In this document: piece by piece, positions 25,130 through 33,688 of the stretch | How positions within the stretch are numbered: position 1 is the stretch's first letter | How the letters are laid out: each line of letters starts with the position of its first letter | DNA from: Streptomyces sp. RB17 | GTDB taxonomy: Bacteria > Actinomycetota > Actinomycetes > Streptomycetales > Streptomycetaceae | Assembly: GCF_009604455.1 (NCBI RefSeq) | Contig: NZ_WEGL01000005.1 | Coordinates: 310,001-374,000, forward strand | DNA length: 64,000 bases | Direction of reading: 5' to 3' | The notes under the pieces: generated by a model | Databases searched by the model: none | Seen by the model: only the letters and a program-made list of their open reading frames with translations | Told to the model about the DNA's origin: nothing | Program-made: the position numbers and the translations under genes

Positions 25130-25159
25130 AGTATGCGGCCGGCTCGGAACGACGGTCAA
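25130..25159 (-). promoter_or_regulatory. Candidate xylanase promoter
   Basis: Minus strand TTGACC (25159-25154), 18-bp spacer, CATACT (25135-25130), about 90 bp before the xylanase ATG. Sits downstream of two CGAAA-N-TTTCG palindromes. Confidence 0.5.
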
Positions 25160-25216
25160 CGCTCGTGTTTCGGAAAGTGCAACGAAATTTATCTCGGAAA
25201 TCGCCCGAGAAGTGGT

Positions 25217-25227
25217 CGAAACTTTCG
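25217..25227. promoter_or_regulatory. CGAAA-N-TTTCG operator (BxlR type)
   Basis: CGAAACTTTCG, an 11-bp perfect palindrome apart from the centre, 177 bp before the xylanase start. Identical to the copy in front of bxlE. BxlR of Streptomyces is known to bind CGAA-N-TTCG-type repeats. Loose half-sites (TTTCGG, CGAAATTT) lie at about 25168-25190. Confidence 0.75.
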
Positions 25228-25323
25228 CCGCCTGGTCCAGGATGGGTGACTGACCTCGACCGATTCCTTATTGGTCTTCAATCGCACACCCAGAACGACG
25301 AGACACTCAGCGAACGCATTCGG

Positions 25324-26367
25324 TCATCGCGAACGAAAATTTCGAGCTCCCGGGCGAGGCGGCGCCGTGCTCTGCCGGACGACCAGGTGCGTGGCCAGTT
25401 CTATCCGCAAGTCCGTCCTCTTGGAGTCCGCGGGTTGGAGCAGCATCCGGGCCGCCTCCTCGGCCATGCGCTGAAGCGGCTGCTGGACGGTGGTCAGCGG
25501 CGGGCTCGACCACTGGGCCGGCGGCACGTCGTCGTATCCCACCACCGACAGGTCCTCCGGCACGCTCAGGCCCAGCACCCGGGCGGCCTCCAGCACTCCC
25601 AGGGCCTGCAGGTCGCTGCCGGCGAAGATCGCCGTGGGCCGGTCCCGCTGCTGCAGCAGGTCCATCGCGTGCTCGAAGCCGCCCTGGACATGGAAGTCAC
25701 CGAATCGCACCAGTCGAGGGTCCGCCCGGAGGCCTGCCATCGCCAGTGCCGAGCGGTATCCGTCCAGACGTGCCAGCGAGCACATCAGGTCCTCCGGGCC
25801 GGTGATGACAGCGACGCGCCGGTGACCCTGGTCGGTGAGGTGGCGGGTGGCGGCGAGCCCGCCGGCCCAGTTCGCCGAACCGACGGACGGGACGTCGGGG
25901 TCGGGATCTCCGGCCGGGTCCACGATGACGAACGGGATGGCCCGGGACACGAGTTGGCGCTTCACGTCCTCCGGCAGGGTGGAGAAGACCAGGAGCACAC
26001 CCAGGGGCCGACGGCGCAGAACCCCCTCGATCCATTCGGGTCCGGGGGTCTGCCGCGTCCCGCTCTCCGTGAGTGCGACGGTCGCGTTGTGCCGCTTGGC
26101 GACGTTCTCCACGCCGCGGATGAGCTCCATCGCCCAGACGCTCTCCAGCTCGTGGAAGACGATCTCGATGAGGGGGGTCGGCGGCGGTCCCTGTGTGCGC
26201 CGACGGTAGCCGTGGGCCTCCAGGAGGCGTTCGACCTTGGCCCGCGTCGCCGGCGAGACATCCGAACGACCGTTGAGCACTTTCGAAACTGTCGGAAGCG
26301 AGACGCCGGCCTCCCTTGCCACGGTCGCCAGCGTGACTCCACGGCCAGCCTGGTCCTTTACGCGCAT
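25324..26367 (-). CDS. bxlR: LacI/GalR-family repressor of the xylan genes
   Basis: 347 residues from the ATG at 26365-26367; an in-frame ATG 18 bp upstream is an alternative. The LacI HTH is at the N-terminus (VTLATVAREAGVSLPTVSKV, LNGRSDVSPATR) with the minor-groove hinge, then a periplasmic-binding-like sensor domain (GYDDVPPAQWSSPPLTTV near the end). It is divergent from bxlEFGA and upstream of the xylanase gene, the arrangement of BxlR, which releases DNA when xylobiose or xylose is present. Its 3' end contains one CGAAA-N-TTTCG palindrome within coding sequence for R-N-F-R. Confidence 0.9.
   Translation of the reverse strand: MRVKDQAGRGVTLATVAREAGVSLPTVSKVLNGRSDVSPATRAKVERLLEAHGYRRRTQGPPPTPLIEIVFHELESVWAMELIRGVENVAKRHNATVALTESGTRQTPGPEWIEGVLRRRPLGVLLVFSTLPEDVKRQLVSRAIPFVIVDPAGDPDPDVPSVGSANWAGGLAATRHLTDQGHRRVAVITGPEDLMCSLARLDGYRSALAMAGLRADPRLVRFGDFHVQGGFEHAMDLLQQRDRPTAIFAGSDLQALGVLEAARVLGLSVPEDLSVVGYDDVPPAQWSSPPLTTVQQPLQRMAEEAARMLLQPADSKRTDLRIELATHLVVRQSTAPPRPGARNFRSR
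25334..25344. promoter_or_regulatory. CGAAA-N-TTTCG operator inside bxlR 3' end
   Basis: CGAAAATTTCG, same format as the other two sites, located in the last codons of bxlR and about 295 bp upstream of the xylanase start. Could loop with the site at 25217 or block read-through from bxlR into xlnC. Confidence 0.6.
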
Positions 26368-26424
26368 GGCCGCAGCATAGGCCATGGCGAGCCGTAACGG
26401 TTTGGCTGCGTGGATGCACGACTG

Positions 26425-26454
26425 TTGACCATTTCTGCGCTCTGCCCCTACTGT
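26425..26454 (+). promoter_or_regulatory. Candidate bxlEFGA promoter
   Basis: TTGACC (26425-26430), 18-bp spacer, TACTGT (26449-26454), about 50 bp upstream of the bxlE ATG and directly before the operator region. Confidence 0.6.
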
Positions 26455-26482
26455 CCAGCCGCAGTACTTTCGGCAATGCCGC

Positions 26483-26493
26483 CGAAACTTTCG
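26483..26493. promoter_or_regulatory. CGAAA-N-TTTCG operator in front of bxlE
   Basis: CGAAACTTTCG lies between the promoter and the bxlE ribosome-binding site (AAAGGGAAG). It also overlaps a hairpin formed by TTTCGGC (26469-26475) and GCCGAAA (26481-26487). Bound BxlR would sit on the transcription start. Confidence 0.8.
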
Positions 26494-26502
26494 AAAGGGA
26501 AG

Positions 26503-27804
26503 ATGATGCGTACACGGATGTCCCGGGTGCTTGTCTGCGCGACGACGCTCGCCCTCGCGGCGAGTCTCGCGGCCTGCGGGAACGGCAGCGGCGGGGGTTC
26601 CTCGAACGACGGCAAGATCCACGTCCTGGTCTACGGGGACGCGAGCAACAAGGTCGAGAAGCAGATCGTCGACACCTTCAACAAGACCTCGCACGTCAAG
26701 GCCGTCCTCGACACCATCCCCGGCGCCGACTACCAGCAGAAACTGCAGACGATCATCAACACCCCGCAGGCGCCGGACATCTTCTTCAACTGGGGCGGCG
26801 GCAGCATCCAGCCGTTCGTCAAGGCCGGTCTGCTCACGCCGCTCGACGACTTCATCAAGAAGGACCCCGGCCTGAAGGACAAGTTCCTGCCCGCCGTCTT
26901 CAACAGCGCCGTAATCGACGGCAAGTCCTACGGCATACCCATGCGTGGCACCCAGCCGGTCCTGCTGTTCCACAACAAGGACGTGCTCGACAAGGCGGGT
27001 GTCCAGCCGCCCCAGACCTGGGACCAGCTGCTCGACGTGGTGCAGAAGCTGAAGGCCAAGGGCGTCACGCCGATCGCCCTCGGCGGCGGCGACCAGTGGC
27101 CGACCCTGATGTGGTTCGAGTACGTCTACGACCGTGTCGCCGGCCCGGGGCTGTTCCAGAAGGCCCTCGACGGGGACAAGGCGGCGTGGGCGAGCGCGGA
27201 CAGCAAGAAGGCGCTCGGCATGCTCAAGCAACTGGTCGACGCCGGAGCCTTCGGCAAGAACTACGACTCGGTGAAGTACACCAACGGCGCCTCACCGGCG
27301 CTCGTGGCCTCCGGCAAGGCCGGCTTCGAGCTGATGGGGTCCTGGTACTACGCACAGCAGCAGCAGGACGCGAAGGACTTCGCGGCCAAGGGCCTGGGTT
27401 ACACCACCTTCCCGACCATCGCCGGCGGCAAGGGCGACACCTCGGACGTGGTCGGCAACACCAACAACTTCTACTCCGTGCTGAAGAAGACCAAGCACCC
27501 CGAGGCCGTCGCCGACTTCCTCAAGCTCATGTACTCCGACACGTTCGTCAAGGCCCAGCTGGCCATCGGCAACCTGCCGACGACGACCAACACCCCGCAG
27601 TTCCTCGGCACCTCGGCCAGCCCCGCGTACTCCCGCTTCCAGTACGACCTCGTCGCCAAGGCCAAGTCCTTCCAGCTGTCGTGGGACCAGGCCTACCCGC
27701 CGGCCGCCATCACGCCCATCCACCAGGCCGTCCAGCAGTTCTTCAACGGGCAGCTCGACGCCGACGGCTTCATCAAGGCCATGCAGGCCCTCCCGGCCAA
27801 GTGA
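26503..27804 (+). CDS. bxlE: ABC sugar importer lipoprotein (xylobiose-binding)
   Basis: 433 residues beginning MMRTRMSRVLVCATTLALAA with lipobox SLAAC and lipidated C25, then a glycine/serine linker and a type 1 extracellular solute-binding domain (IHVLVYGDASNKVEKQIV, DTFNKTSHVKAVLDTIPGAD, GVTPIALGGGDQWPTLMWFE). First gene of a four-gene operon with two permeases and a GH3 xylosidase under BxlR-type operators, matching BxlE, which captures xylobiose and longer xylo-oligosaccharides. Ribosome-binding site GAAAGGGAAG. The spacing to bxlF is 7 bp. Confidence 0.93.
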   Translation: MMRTRMSRVLVCATTLALAASLAACGNGSGGGSSNDGKIHVLVYGDASNKVEKQIVDTFNKTSHVKAVLDTIPGADYQQKLQTIINTPQAPDIFFNWGGGSIQPFVKAGLLTPLDDFIKKDPGLKDKFLPAVFNSAVIDGKSYGIPMRGTQPVLLFHNKDVLDKAGVQPPQTWDQLLDVVQKLKAKGVTPIALGGGDQWPTLMWFEYVYDRVAGPGLFQKALDGDKAAWASADSKKALGMLKQLVDAGAFGKNYDSVKYTNGASPALVASGKAGFELMGSWYYAQQQQDAKDFAAKGLGYTTFPTIAGGKGDTSDVVGNTNNFYSVLKKTKHPEAVADFLKLMYSDTFVKAQLAIGNLPTTTNTPQFLGTSASPAYSRFQYDLVAKAKSFQLSWDQAYPPAAITPIHQAVQQFFNGQLDADGFIKAMQALPAK

Positions 27805-27811
27805 TCCGGTC

Positions 27812-28768
27812 ATGACCACGCACATCACGAGCGCCCCGCCCGCCGCCACGGCCCCGAAGAGGGCCCGGCGGCGGCCGGAGGGCGCGCACGCCGCCCCCGG
27901 CACACGCCCGAGCTTCCTCTGGGCGCTGCCCGCCACCGTCTTCTTCGCCCTCTTCGCCATCGTCCCGCTCGTCTTCGTGGCGGTGCTGTCCTTCATGAGC
28001 TGGAACGGCCTGGGATCACCCCAGTTCGTCGGCATGGACAACTGGAACCGCATCCTCGACGACCCGGTGATGATCAAGAGCATCTGGCTCACCCTCCTGC
28101 TCACCACCCTGGGTGTGGTCCTGCAGACACCGCTGAGCATCGTGCTCGGCGTGTGGGCCGCCGGACACCAGCGCAACCGCGCCGTTCTGGCGGCGATCTA
28201 CTTCGTCCCGCTGCTGCTGTCCTCCACCGCCGTGTCGGTGCTCTGGCGGGCGCTGCTCGACCCGAACTTCGGCATTCCCGCGCGGATGACCTGGCTCTTC
28301 GGTGACGGCAACCTGTTCGGCAAGCAAGCCACGGCCATCGGAGTGCTGGCCTTCGTCAGCACCTGGCAGTTCACCCCGTTCCACACCCTGATCTACCAGG
28401 GCGCCGCCCGCGCCATCCCGCAGGTGCTGTACCAGGCGGCCGAGATCGACGGCGCGGGACGCTACCGCCAGTTCTTCCACATCACCTTGCCGCAGCTGCG
28501 CAACTCGATGATCACCTCGATGATCCTCATGGTCGTCGGCGGACTCACCACCTTCGAGACGGTGCTCATCCTCACCCAGGGCGGACCGGGCACCGACACC
28601 ACGATCAGCGCCTACTACATGTACCAAAAGGCCTTCCAGGGCTTCGACTTCGGCGCCGGCTCGGCCATCGCCCTCTGCCTGGTCGTCGCGGCCACGATCA
28701 TCTCTCTGGTCGTCGTCCGCGTCTCCGGCTACGACAAGATGCGCAGCTCCATGGAGGGTGTCTCATGA
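27812..28768 (+). CDS. bxlF: ABC sugar importer permease, MalF type
   Basis: 318 residues with six predicted membrane spans, the first at FLWALPATVFFALFAIVPLV. The cytoplasmic EAA loop that contacts the ATPase reads AAEIDGAGRYRQFFHITLPQ (about 208-227). Its stop overlaps the bxlG start by ATGA. It forms the membrane channel with BxlG for xylo-oligosaccharides delivered by BxlE. No ATPase gene is in the operon; Streptomyces usually shares the MsiK ATPase among such importers, which must be encoded elsewhere. Confidence 0.93.
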   Translation: MTTHITSAPPAATAPKRARRRPEGAHAAPGTRPSFLWALPATVFFALFAIVPLVFVAVLSFMSWNGLGSPQFVGMDNWNRILDDPVMIKSIWLTLLLTTLGVVLQTPLSIVLGVWAAGHQRNRAVLAAIYFVPLLLSSTAVSVLWRALLDPNFGIPARMTWLFGDGNLFGKQATAIGVLAFVSTWQFTPFHTLIYQGAARAIPQVLYQAAEIDGAGRYRQFFHITLPQLRNSMITSMILMVVGGLTTFETVLILTQGGPGTDTTISAYYMYQKAFQGFDFGAGSAIALCLVVAATIISLVVVRVSGYDKMRSSMEGVS

Positions 28769-29583
28769 GGCGCCGTCCCAACTACCTGGCGGGAACCGGC
28801 TCGATCCTCTGGCTGGTCCTGGTGGGCCTGCCGCTGTACGTGATGCTGGCGGCCACCCTGCGCACCCGGCAGGACTACGCGAAGAACGGACCGCTGTCCT
28901 TCCCGCACGACTTCACCCTGCACAACTACACCGGCGCCTTCGACTCGGGATTCGGCCGGTACTTCCTCAACACCGTCATCGTCAGCGTCTGCGTCGTCGG
29001 CGTGGTGCTGCTGCTCGTACCGCCGCTGGCCTACGCGATCGTCCGCAGCCGCAGCCGGGTCACCTCACAGATCTTCCGGCTGTTCCTGCTGGGCCTCGCC
29101 ATCCCCGCCCAGGCCGTCATCGTCCCGATGTTCTACCTGATCAGCGAGGCGGGCCTGTACGACAACCTCCTCGGGGTGATCCTGCCCACCGCCGCCTTCT
29201 GCCTGCCGATGTCGGCGCTCATCCTCAGCGGGGCGATGCGCGACATCTCCCCGGAGCTGTTCGAGGCCATGACGGTGGACGGAGCGAGCCCGCGGCGGAT
29301 GTTCTTCCAGCTCGTCGTCCCGCTCTCGCGCGGCGGCCTGTCCACGATCGTGGTGTTCTCCGCGCTCCAGGCGTGGAACGGCTTCCTGTTCCCGCTGGTC
29401 CTGACCCAGTCCGACTCGACCAAGGTGATCACCCTTGGTCTGTACAACTTCCAGACCGAACACGGCATCGACATCCCCGGCCTGCTGGGAGCCGTGATGC
29501 TGTCCATGGTGCCCGTCCTGCTCGTCTACCTGTTCGCCCGCAGGTCCCTCGTCCAGGGCCTGATGGGCGTGGGAGGAAAGTGA
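28765..29583 (+). CDS. bxlG: ABC sugar importer permease, MalG type
   Basis: 272 residues with six membrane spans (ILWLVLVGLPLYVMLAATL first). The EAA loop reads EAMTVDGASPRRMFFQLVVP (about 168-187). It overlaps bxlF by four bases and bxlA by GTGA, so translation of the three is coupled. The C-terminus QGLMGVGGK resembles the GL-x-x-G tail of MalG proteins. Partner of BxlF in the inner membrane. Confidence 0.93.
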   Translation: MRRRPNYLAGTGSILWLVLVGLPLYVMLAATLRTRQDYAKNGPLSFPHDFTLHNYTGAFDSGFGRYFLNTVIVSVCVVGVVLLLVPPLAYAIVRSRSRVTSQIFRLFLLGLAIPAQAVIVPMFYLISEAGLYDNLLGVILPTAAFCLPMSALILSGAMRDISPELFEAMTVDGASPRRMFFQLVVPLSRGGLSTIVVFSALQAWNGFLFPLVLTQSDSTKVITLGLYNFQTEHGIDIPGLLGAVMLSMVPVLLVYLFARRSLVQGLMGVGGK

Positions 29584-31943
29584 CCGCCAACGTGGCCGTA
29601 GAGACCACCCCCGAAGCCCCTCTCTGGAACGACCCGACCCAGGACCTCGCCGTCCGCGTGTCCGCACTGATGGACGCGATGACCCTGGACGAGAAGATCG
29701 CCCAGCTGTACGGCGTGTGGGTCGGCGCCTCGGACGAGGGCGGTGAAGTCGCCCCGCACCAGCACGACATGGAGGAGGCGGTCGACCTCGACGCCCTGCT
29801 CCCGGCCGGCCTGGGACAACTGACCCGCCCCTTCGGCACGGCGCCCGTCGATCCCGCGCTCGGCGCGCTCTCCCTGGCGCGCACCCAGAGCCGGATCGCC
29901 GCGGCCAACCGCTTCGGCATCCCCGCCCTGGCGCACGAGGAGTGCCTGGCCGGATTCGCCACCTGGGGTGCCACCGCCTACCCCGTCCCGCTGTCCTGGG
30001 GCGCCACCTTCGATCCCGACCTGATCCGCCGGATGGCCGCCGCCATCGGCCGCGACATGCGGTCCGTCGGCGTCCACCAGGGCCTGGCACCCGTCCTGGA
30101 CGTGGTCCGCGACGCACGCTGGGGACGGGTCGAGGAGACCATCGGAGAGGACCCCTACCTCGTCGGCAGCATCGGCACCGCCTACGTCCAGGGCCTGCAG
30201 TCCACCGGCGTGGTCGCCACCCTCAAGCACTTCGCCGGCTACTCGGCCTCCCGCGCCGGCCGCAACCTCGCACCCGTCGGGATGGGGCCGCGTGAACGGG
30301 CGGACATCATCCTGCCGCCCTTCGAGATGGCCGTGCGGGAGGGCGGCGCGGGCTCCGTCATGCACGCCTACACCGACACCGACGGCATGCCCTCGGCCGC
30401 CGACGAAGACCTGCTCACCGGGCTGCTGCGCGACACCTGGGGGTTCGACGGCACGGTCGTCGCCGACTACTTCGGCATCGCCTTCCTCAAGACGCTGCAC
30501 GGCATCGCCGGTGACTGGGCGCAGGCCGCGGGTGCGGCCCTGCGGGCGGGCGTCGACGTGGAACTGCCCACCGTGAAGACGTTCGGCACGCCCCTCACCG
30601 ACGCCGTCAAGGAGGGGCGGGTGCCGGAGTCGCTCATCGACCGGGCCCTGCGCCGGGTGCTCACCCAGAAGGCCCGGCTCGGCCTGCTCGACGCCGGCTG
30701 GAACCCGGTCCCGGCCACGCTCGCAGGGGCCGACCCGGACGACCCGGACGCCCTGCGCGGCACGATCGACCTGGACTCGCCCGCCAACCGGGAACTGGCC
30801 CGCACCGTCGCCGAGGAAGCGGTCGTGCTGCTGACCAACGACGGCACCCTGCCCCTGGACCGGCCGCGCCGTATCGCCCTGGTCGGCCCCAACGGCGCCG
30901 AAGCCACGGCCGTACTGGGCTGCTACTCCTTCCCGCAGCACGTCGGAGTGCACCATCCGCAGACCCCGCCGGGCATCGACCTGCCCACGCTGCACGACGC
31001 CCTCCGGGGCGAGTTCCCCGACGCGGAACTCACCGTCGTACGCGGAACCGGCGTCGACGACGGTGACCTCGCCGGCATCACCGAGGCGGTCCGCGCCGCG
31101 CGCGAGGCCGACGTCGTCATCGCGGCGCTGGGAGACCGGGCGGGCCTCTTCGGGCGCGGTACGAGCGGCGAGGGCTGTGACACCGAATCGCTGGGTCTGC
31201 CGGGAGCACAACAGCAGCTGCTGGACGCCCTGCTCGACACCGGCAGGCCGGTGGTGGCGGTCCTGCTCGCCGGCCGGCCCTACGCCCTCGGCCGCGCCGT
31301 GGACAAGGCCGCCGCGATCGTGCAGTCCTTCTTCCCGGGCGCCGAAGGGACCACCGCCATCGCCGGGGTGCTCAGTGGCCGGACCGATCCCTCCGGACGG
31401 CTGCCCATCAGCGTGCCGCGCGGTTCCGGTGCCCAGCCCGCCACCTATCTCGGCGCCCGGCTCGCCCAGGCCAGCGATGTGTCGAACATCGACCCCACCG
31501 CGGCCTTCTCCTTCGGGCACGGCCTGTCCTACACGTCCTTCCACTGGGGCGAGCTGACGGTCGACGAGCCGGAGGCGGACACCGGGGGCGAGTTCCACCT
31601 CGCCTTCACGGTGCGCAACACAGGGGAGCGGCACGGCACCGAGGTCGTCCAGCTCTATCTGCACGACCCGGTCGCCGCGGTCGTCCAGCCGGTGCAGCGC
31701 CTCGTCGGTTACACCCGCGTCCCGCTGGACCCGGGCGAGGCCCGCCGCCTGCGGGTCACCGTGCCGGCCGACCTCGCCTCCTTCGCCGGCCGCGACGGAC
31801 GGCGGGTGGTCGAACCGGGCGAGCTGCAGCTGCGTCTGGCGGCCTCCAGCGCCGACGTCCGCCTGACGGCGGCGGTCACCCTGACCGGCCCGGAACGCAC
31901 TGTGGACCACACCCGTCGGTTCCACGCGCGCTTCGACGTCTGA
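29580..31943 (+). CDS. bxlA: GH3 beta-xylosidase
   Basis: 787 residues from the GTG at 29580 with GGAGGAAA upstream, overlapping the bxlG stop. No signal peptide, so it acts inside the cell on imported xylo-oligosaccharides. GH3 landmarks: RWGRVEETIGEDPYLVG, KHFAGYSASRAGRN with K216-H217, and nucleophile D296 in GTVVADYFGI; the C-terminal alpha/beta sandwich carries FPGAEGTTAIAGVLSG and a fibronectin-like domain ends the protein (GTEVVQLYLHDP). Last gene of the bxl operon, followed by a strong hairpin terminator. Xylosidase assignment rests on the operon; other GH3 activities are possible but unlikely. Confidence 0.92.
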   Translation: MTANVAVETTPEAPLWNDPTQDLAVRVSALMDAMTLDEKIAQLYGVWVGASDEGGEVAPHQHDMEEAVDLDALLPAGLGQLTRPFGTAPVDPALGALSLARTQSRIAAANRFGIPALAHEECLAGFATWGATAYPVPLSWGATFDPDLIRRMAAAIGRDMRSVGVHQGLAPVLDVVRDARWGRVEETIGEDPYLVGSIGTAYVQGLQSTGVVATLKHFAGYSASRAGRNLAPVGMGPRERADIILPPFEMAVREGGAGSVMHAYTDTDGMPSAADEDLLTGLLRDTWGFDGTVVADYFGIAFLKTLHGIAGDWAQAAGAALRAGVDVELPTVKTFGTPLTDAVKEGRVPESLIDRALRRVLTQKARLGLLDAGWNPVPATLAGADPDDPDALRGTIDLDSPANRELARTVAEEAVVLLTNDGTLPLDRPRRIALVGPNGAEATAVLGCYSFPQHVGVHHPQTPPGIDLPTLHDALRGEFPDAELTVVRGTGVDDGDLAGITEAVRAAREADVVIAALGDRAGLFGRGTSGEGCDTESLGLPGAQQQLLDALLDTGRPVVAVLLAGRPYALGRAVDKAAAIVQSFFPGAEGTTAIAGVLSGRTDPSGRLPISVPRGSGAQPATYLGARLAQASDVSNIDPTAAFSFGHGLSYTSFHWGELTVDEPEADTGGEFHLAFTVRNTGERHGTEVVQLYLHDPVAAVVQPVQRLVGYTRVPLDPGEARRLRVTVPADLASFAGRDGRRVVEPGELQLRLAASSADVRLTAAVTLTGPERTVDHTRRFHARFDV

Positions 31944-31949
31944 CGCATC

Positions 31950-31991
31950 GCGCCGCGGCCCGCTCCCCGGACGGGGAGCGGGCCGCGGCGC
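31950..31991 (+). terminator. Strong intrinsic-type hairpin after bxlA
   Basis: Left arm GCGCCGCGGCCCGCTCCCC (31950-31968) pairs perfectly over 19 bp with 31973-31991 around a GGAC loop, starting 7 bp after the bxlA stop. No U-tract. It is one of two hairpins between convergent genes. Confidence 0.85.
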
Positions 31992-32047
31992 AGCCGCCGG
32001 CGGCGAGCGCACCGTCCATCACCGGGATCTGCCCGGCCACGCACTGA

Positions 32048-32074
32048 CCGGCCCCGGGCGAGCCCCGGGGCCGG
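32048..32074 (-). terminator. Hairpin after the MFS gene
   Basis: CCGGCCCCGGG (32048-32058) and CCCGGGGCCGG (32064-32074) form an 11-bp perfect stem with a 5-nt loop, 10 bp beyond the minus-strand MFS stop. Confidence 0.7.
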
Positions 32075-32083
32075 CCGAGCGGG

Positions 32084-33673
32084 TCATCCCGTGGTCAGGG
32101 CGGTTCGCTCCGTGCCGTCCTGCGCCGGCGACGCGCTCTCCTGCGCCGCACGCCCGCGCAGCGCCGTCACCACCAGCAGTGCCGAGAACAGGGCGGCCGC
32201 GCCGCACACCACGAATCCGATCGCGTAGCCGTGGCCGAGGGCGTCCAGGGCGTACGCACGGGCCGCGCCCGGTGGGGAGGCGGCGGGGACGGAGTTGAGG
32301 GCGAGGGGGCCGCCCTCCTTCAGCACCTCGTGCGCCGCCGCCTGCGACTCTGCGTTCAGGGACGACGAGGTGGCCAGCGAGGAGGTCACCCGGGACGCCG
32401 CCTGACTCAGCGCGACCGCGCCGATGACCGCCGGACCGAGGGTGAAGCCGAAGTCGCGCAGCAGGTTGGTCGCCGCGCTCGCCATGCCGGCCAGCGGCAG
32501 CGGCACCGTGTTGACGGCGGTCGCGGTGATGGACGACACCGTGAACGCGAAGCCGATGCCGACCAGCCCGAGCGGCAGGATCAGCGAGGCCAGGTTCCGG
32601 TCGCCGACGTCGAGCCCGGCGGCCAGGAAGTCGCCCGCGGCGATCAGCGCCAGCCCGGCGCTGAGCAGCGCCCGCGCGGGCAGTCGGTGCAGCAGCCGGG
32701 AGGTCAGCGGGGTGAGCACCGGGGCGATGCCGTTGAGCAGCAGAAACGCGAACGCGGTACGCATCGGGCTCTGGTGCTGGATGGGACCGAGCCGGATGCT
32801 CGCCGCGTACGCCGTGCCCAGGAAGCTGAACATGCCCACGACCGCGACGACCGACGCGATCGCGAAGGAACGGTTGCGGAACAGGTCCAGGCGCAGCAGC
32901 GGGGAGCGGGCCCGGCTCTCGGCGGCCACGAACAGGCCCACGAACACCACGGCGATCACGAACGCCATGACCACCGGAGCCGAACCCCACCCGTCCGTCG
33001 GCCCCTGGATGACGGCGTACAGCAGGGCGAACAGACCGACACCGATGGTGATCTGGCCGCCGACGTCGGGTGAACGACCTTCCGGTGCCCGGGAGTTGGT
33101 GGCGAGCCACAGACTCGCCAGGGCGCTCACCGCGGCGAGCACGGCGACCACCACGAACGCCGAGCGCCACGAGCCGTAGGTCCCGGTGATCCCGCCGAGC
33201 AGCGGAGCGAGGAAGCCGCCCGCCGACAGGCTGGAGGCCCACACGGCGATGGCACGGGCGCGCTGCGGCCCGGTGTGCGTGCCGGCCGCGATCATGGCGA
33301 GCGAGGTGGGGAAGAGCGCGGCGGCGCCGAGACCGGCCAGCACCTGCCCCAGCCACAGCTGATGGATGCCCGAGGCGCTCGCGGCGACGACCTCGCCCGC
33401 GCACAGCAGCGCGGCGCCGCCGACGAGGAGCTGTTTGCGGCCGAACAGGTCGCCGAGCACGCCGAAGGTGAGTTCGAGCACGGCGACGGGCAGCAGGAAG
33501 GCGTCGGAGATCCAGGTGAGTTGGGAGCCGACAGGGTGGAGGTGTTCCTGGAACAGACCGTTGAGGGTGGCGGGGATGGCCAGACCGATCTGCGCGAGGC
33601 AGACGGCGAGACAGCCGGCGACGAGCGTGCCGAGGGGGAGGGTTCTGCGTGGGGCGGCGGATGCGTCGGACAT
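32084..33673 (-). CDS. MFS drug-type exporter (DHA2, 14 spans)
   Basis: 529 residues with about 14 hydrophobic segments. Typical features are LTWISDAFLLPVAVLELTFG followed by VLGDLFGRKQLLVGG (the motif A loop between spans 2 and 3) and GAALFPTSLAMIAAGT with the motif C-like region. DHA2 members export antibiotics, dyes or quaternary compounds by proton antiport. It begins 15 bp after the stop of a secreted alpha/beta hydrolase, so the two are co-transcribed, downstream of a PaaX-type regulator. The substrate may be the product or substrate of that hydrolase; unknown. Confidence 0.9.
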   Translation of the reverse strand: MSDASAAPRRTLPLGTLVAGCLAVCLAQIGLAIPATLNGLFQEHLHPVGSQLTWISDAFLLPVAVLELTFGVLGDLFGRKQLLVGGAALLCAGEVVAASASGIHQLWLGQVLAGLGAAALFPTSLAMIAAGTHTGPQRARAIAVWASSLSAGGFLAPLLGGITGTYGSWRSAFVVVAVLAAVSALASLWLATNSRAPEGRSPDVGGQITIGVGLFALLYAVIQGPTDGWGSAPVVMAFVIAVVFVGLFVAAESRARSPLLRLDLFRNRSFAIASVVAVVGMFSFLGTAYAASIRLGPIQHQSPMRTAFAFLLLNGIAPVLTPLTSRLLHRLPARALLSAGLALIAAGDFLAAGLDVGDRNLASLILPLGLVGIGFAFTVSSITATAVNTVPLPLAGMASAATNLLRDFGFTLGPAVIGAVALSQAASRVTSSLATSSSLNAESQAAAHEVLKEGGPLALNSVPAASPPGAARAYALDALGHGYAIGFVVCGAAALFSALLVVTALRGRAAQESASPAQDGTERTALTTG

Positions 33674-33688
33674 GGGAGGGTCCCGATC

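Noticed and set aside
26503..29583. Search for an ABC ATPase in the bxl operon
   Set aside because: None present; absence is normal because such Streptomyces importers share the MsiK ATPase, so it is not reported as a defect.
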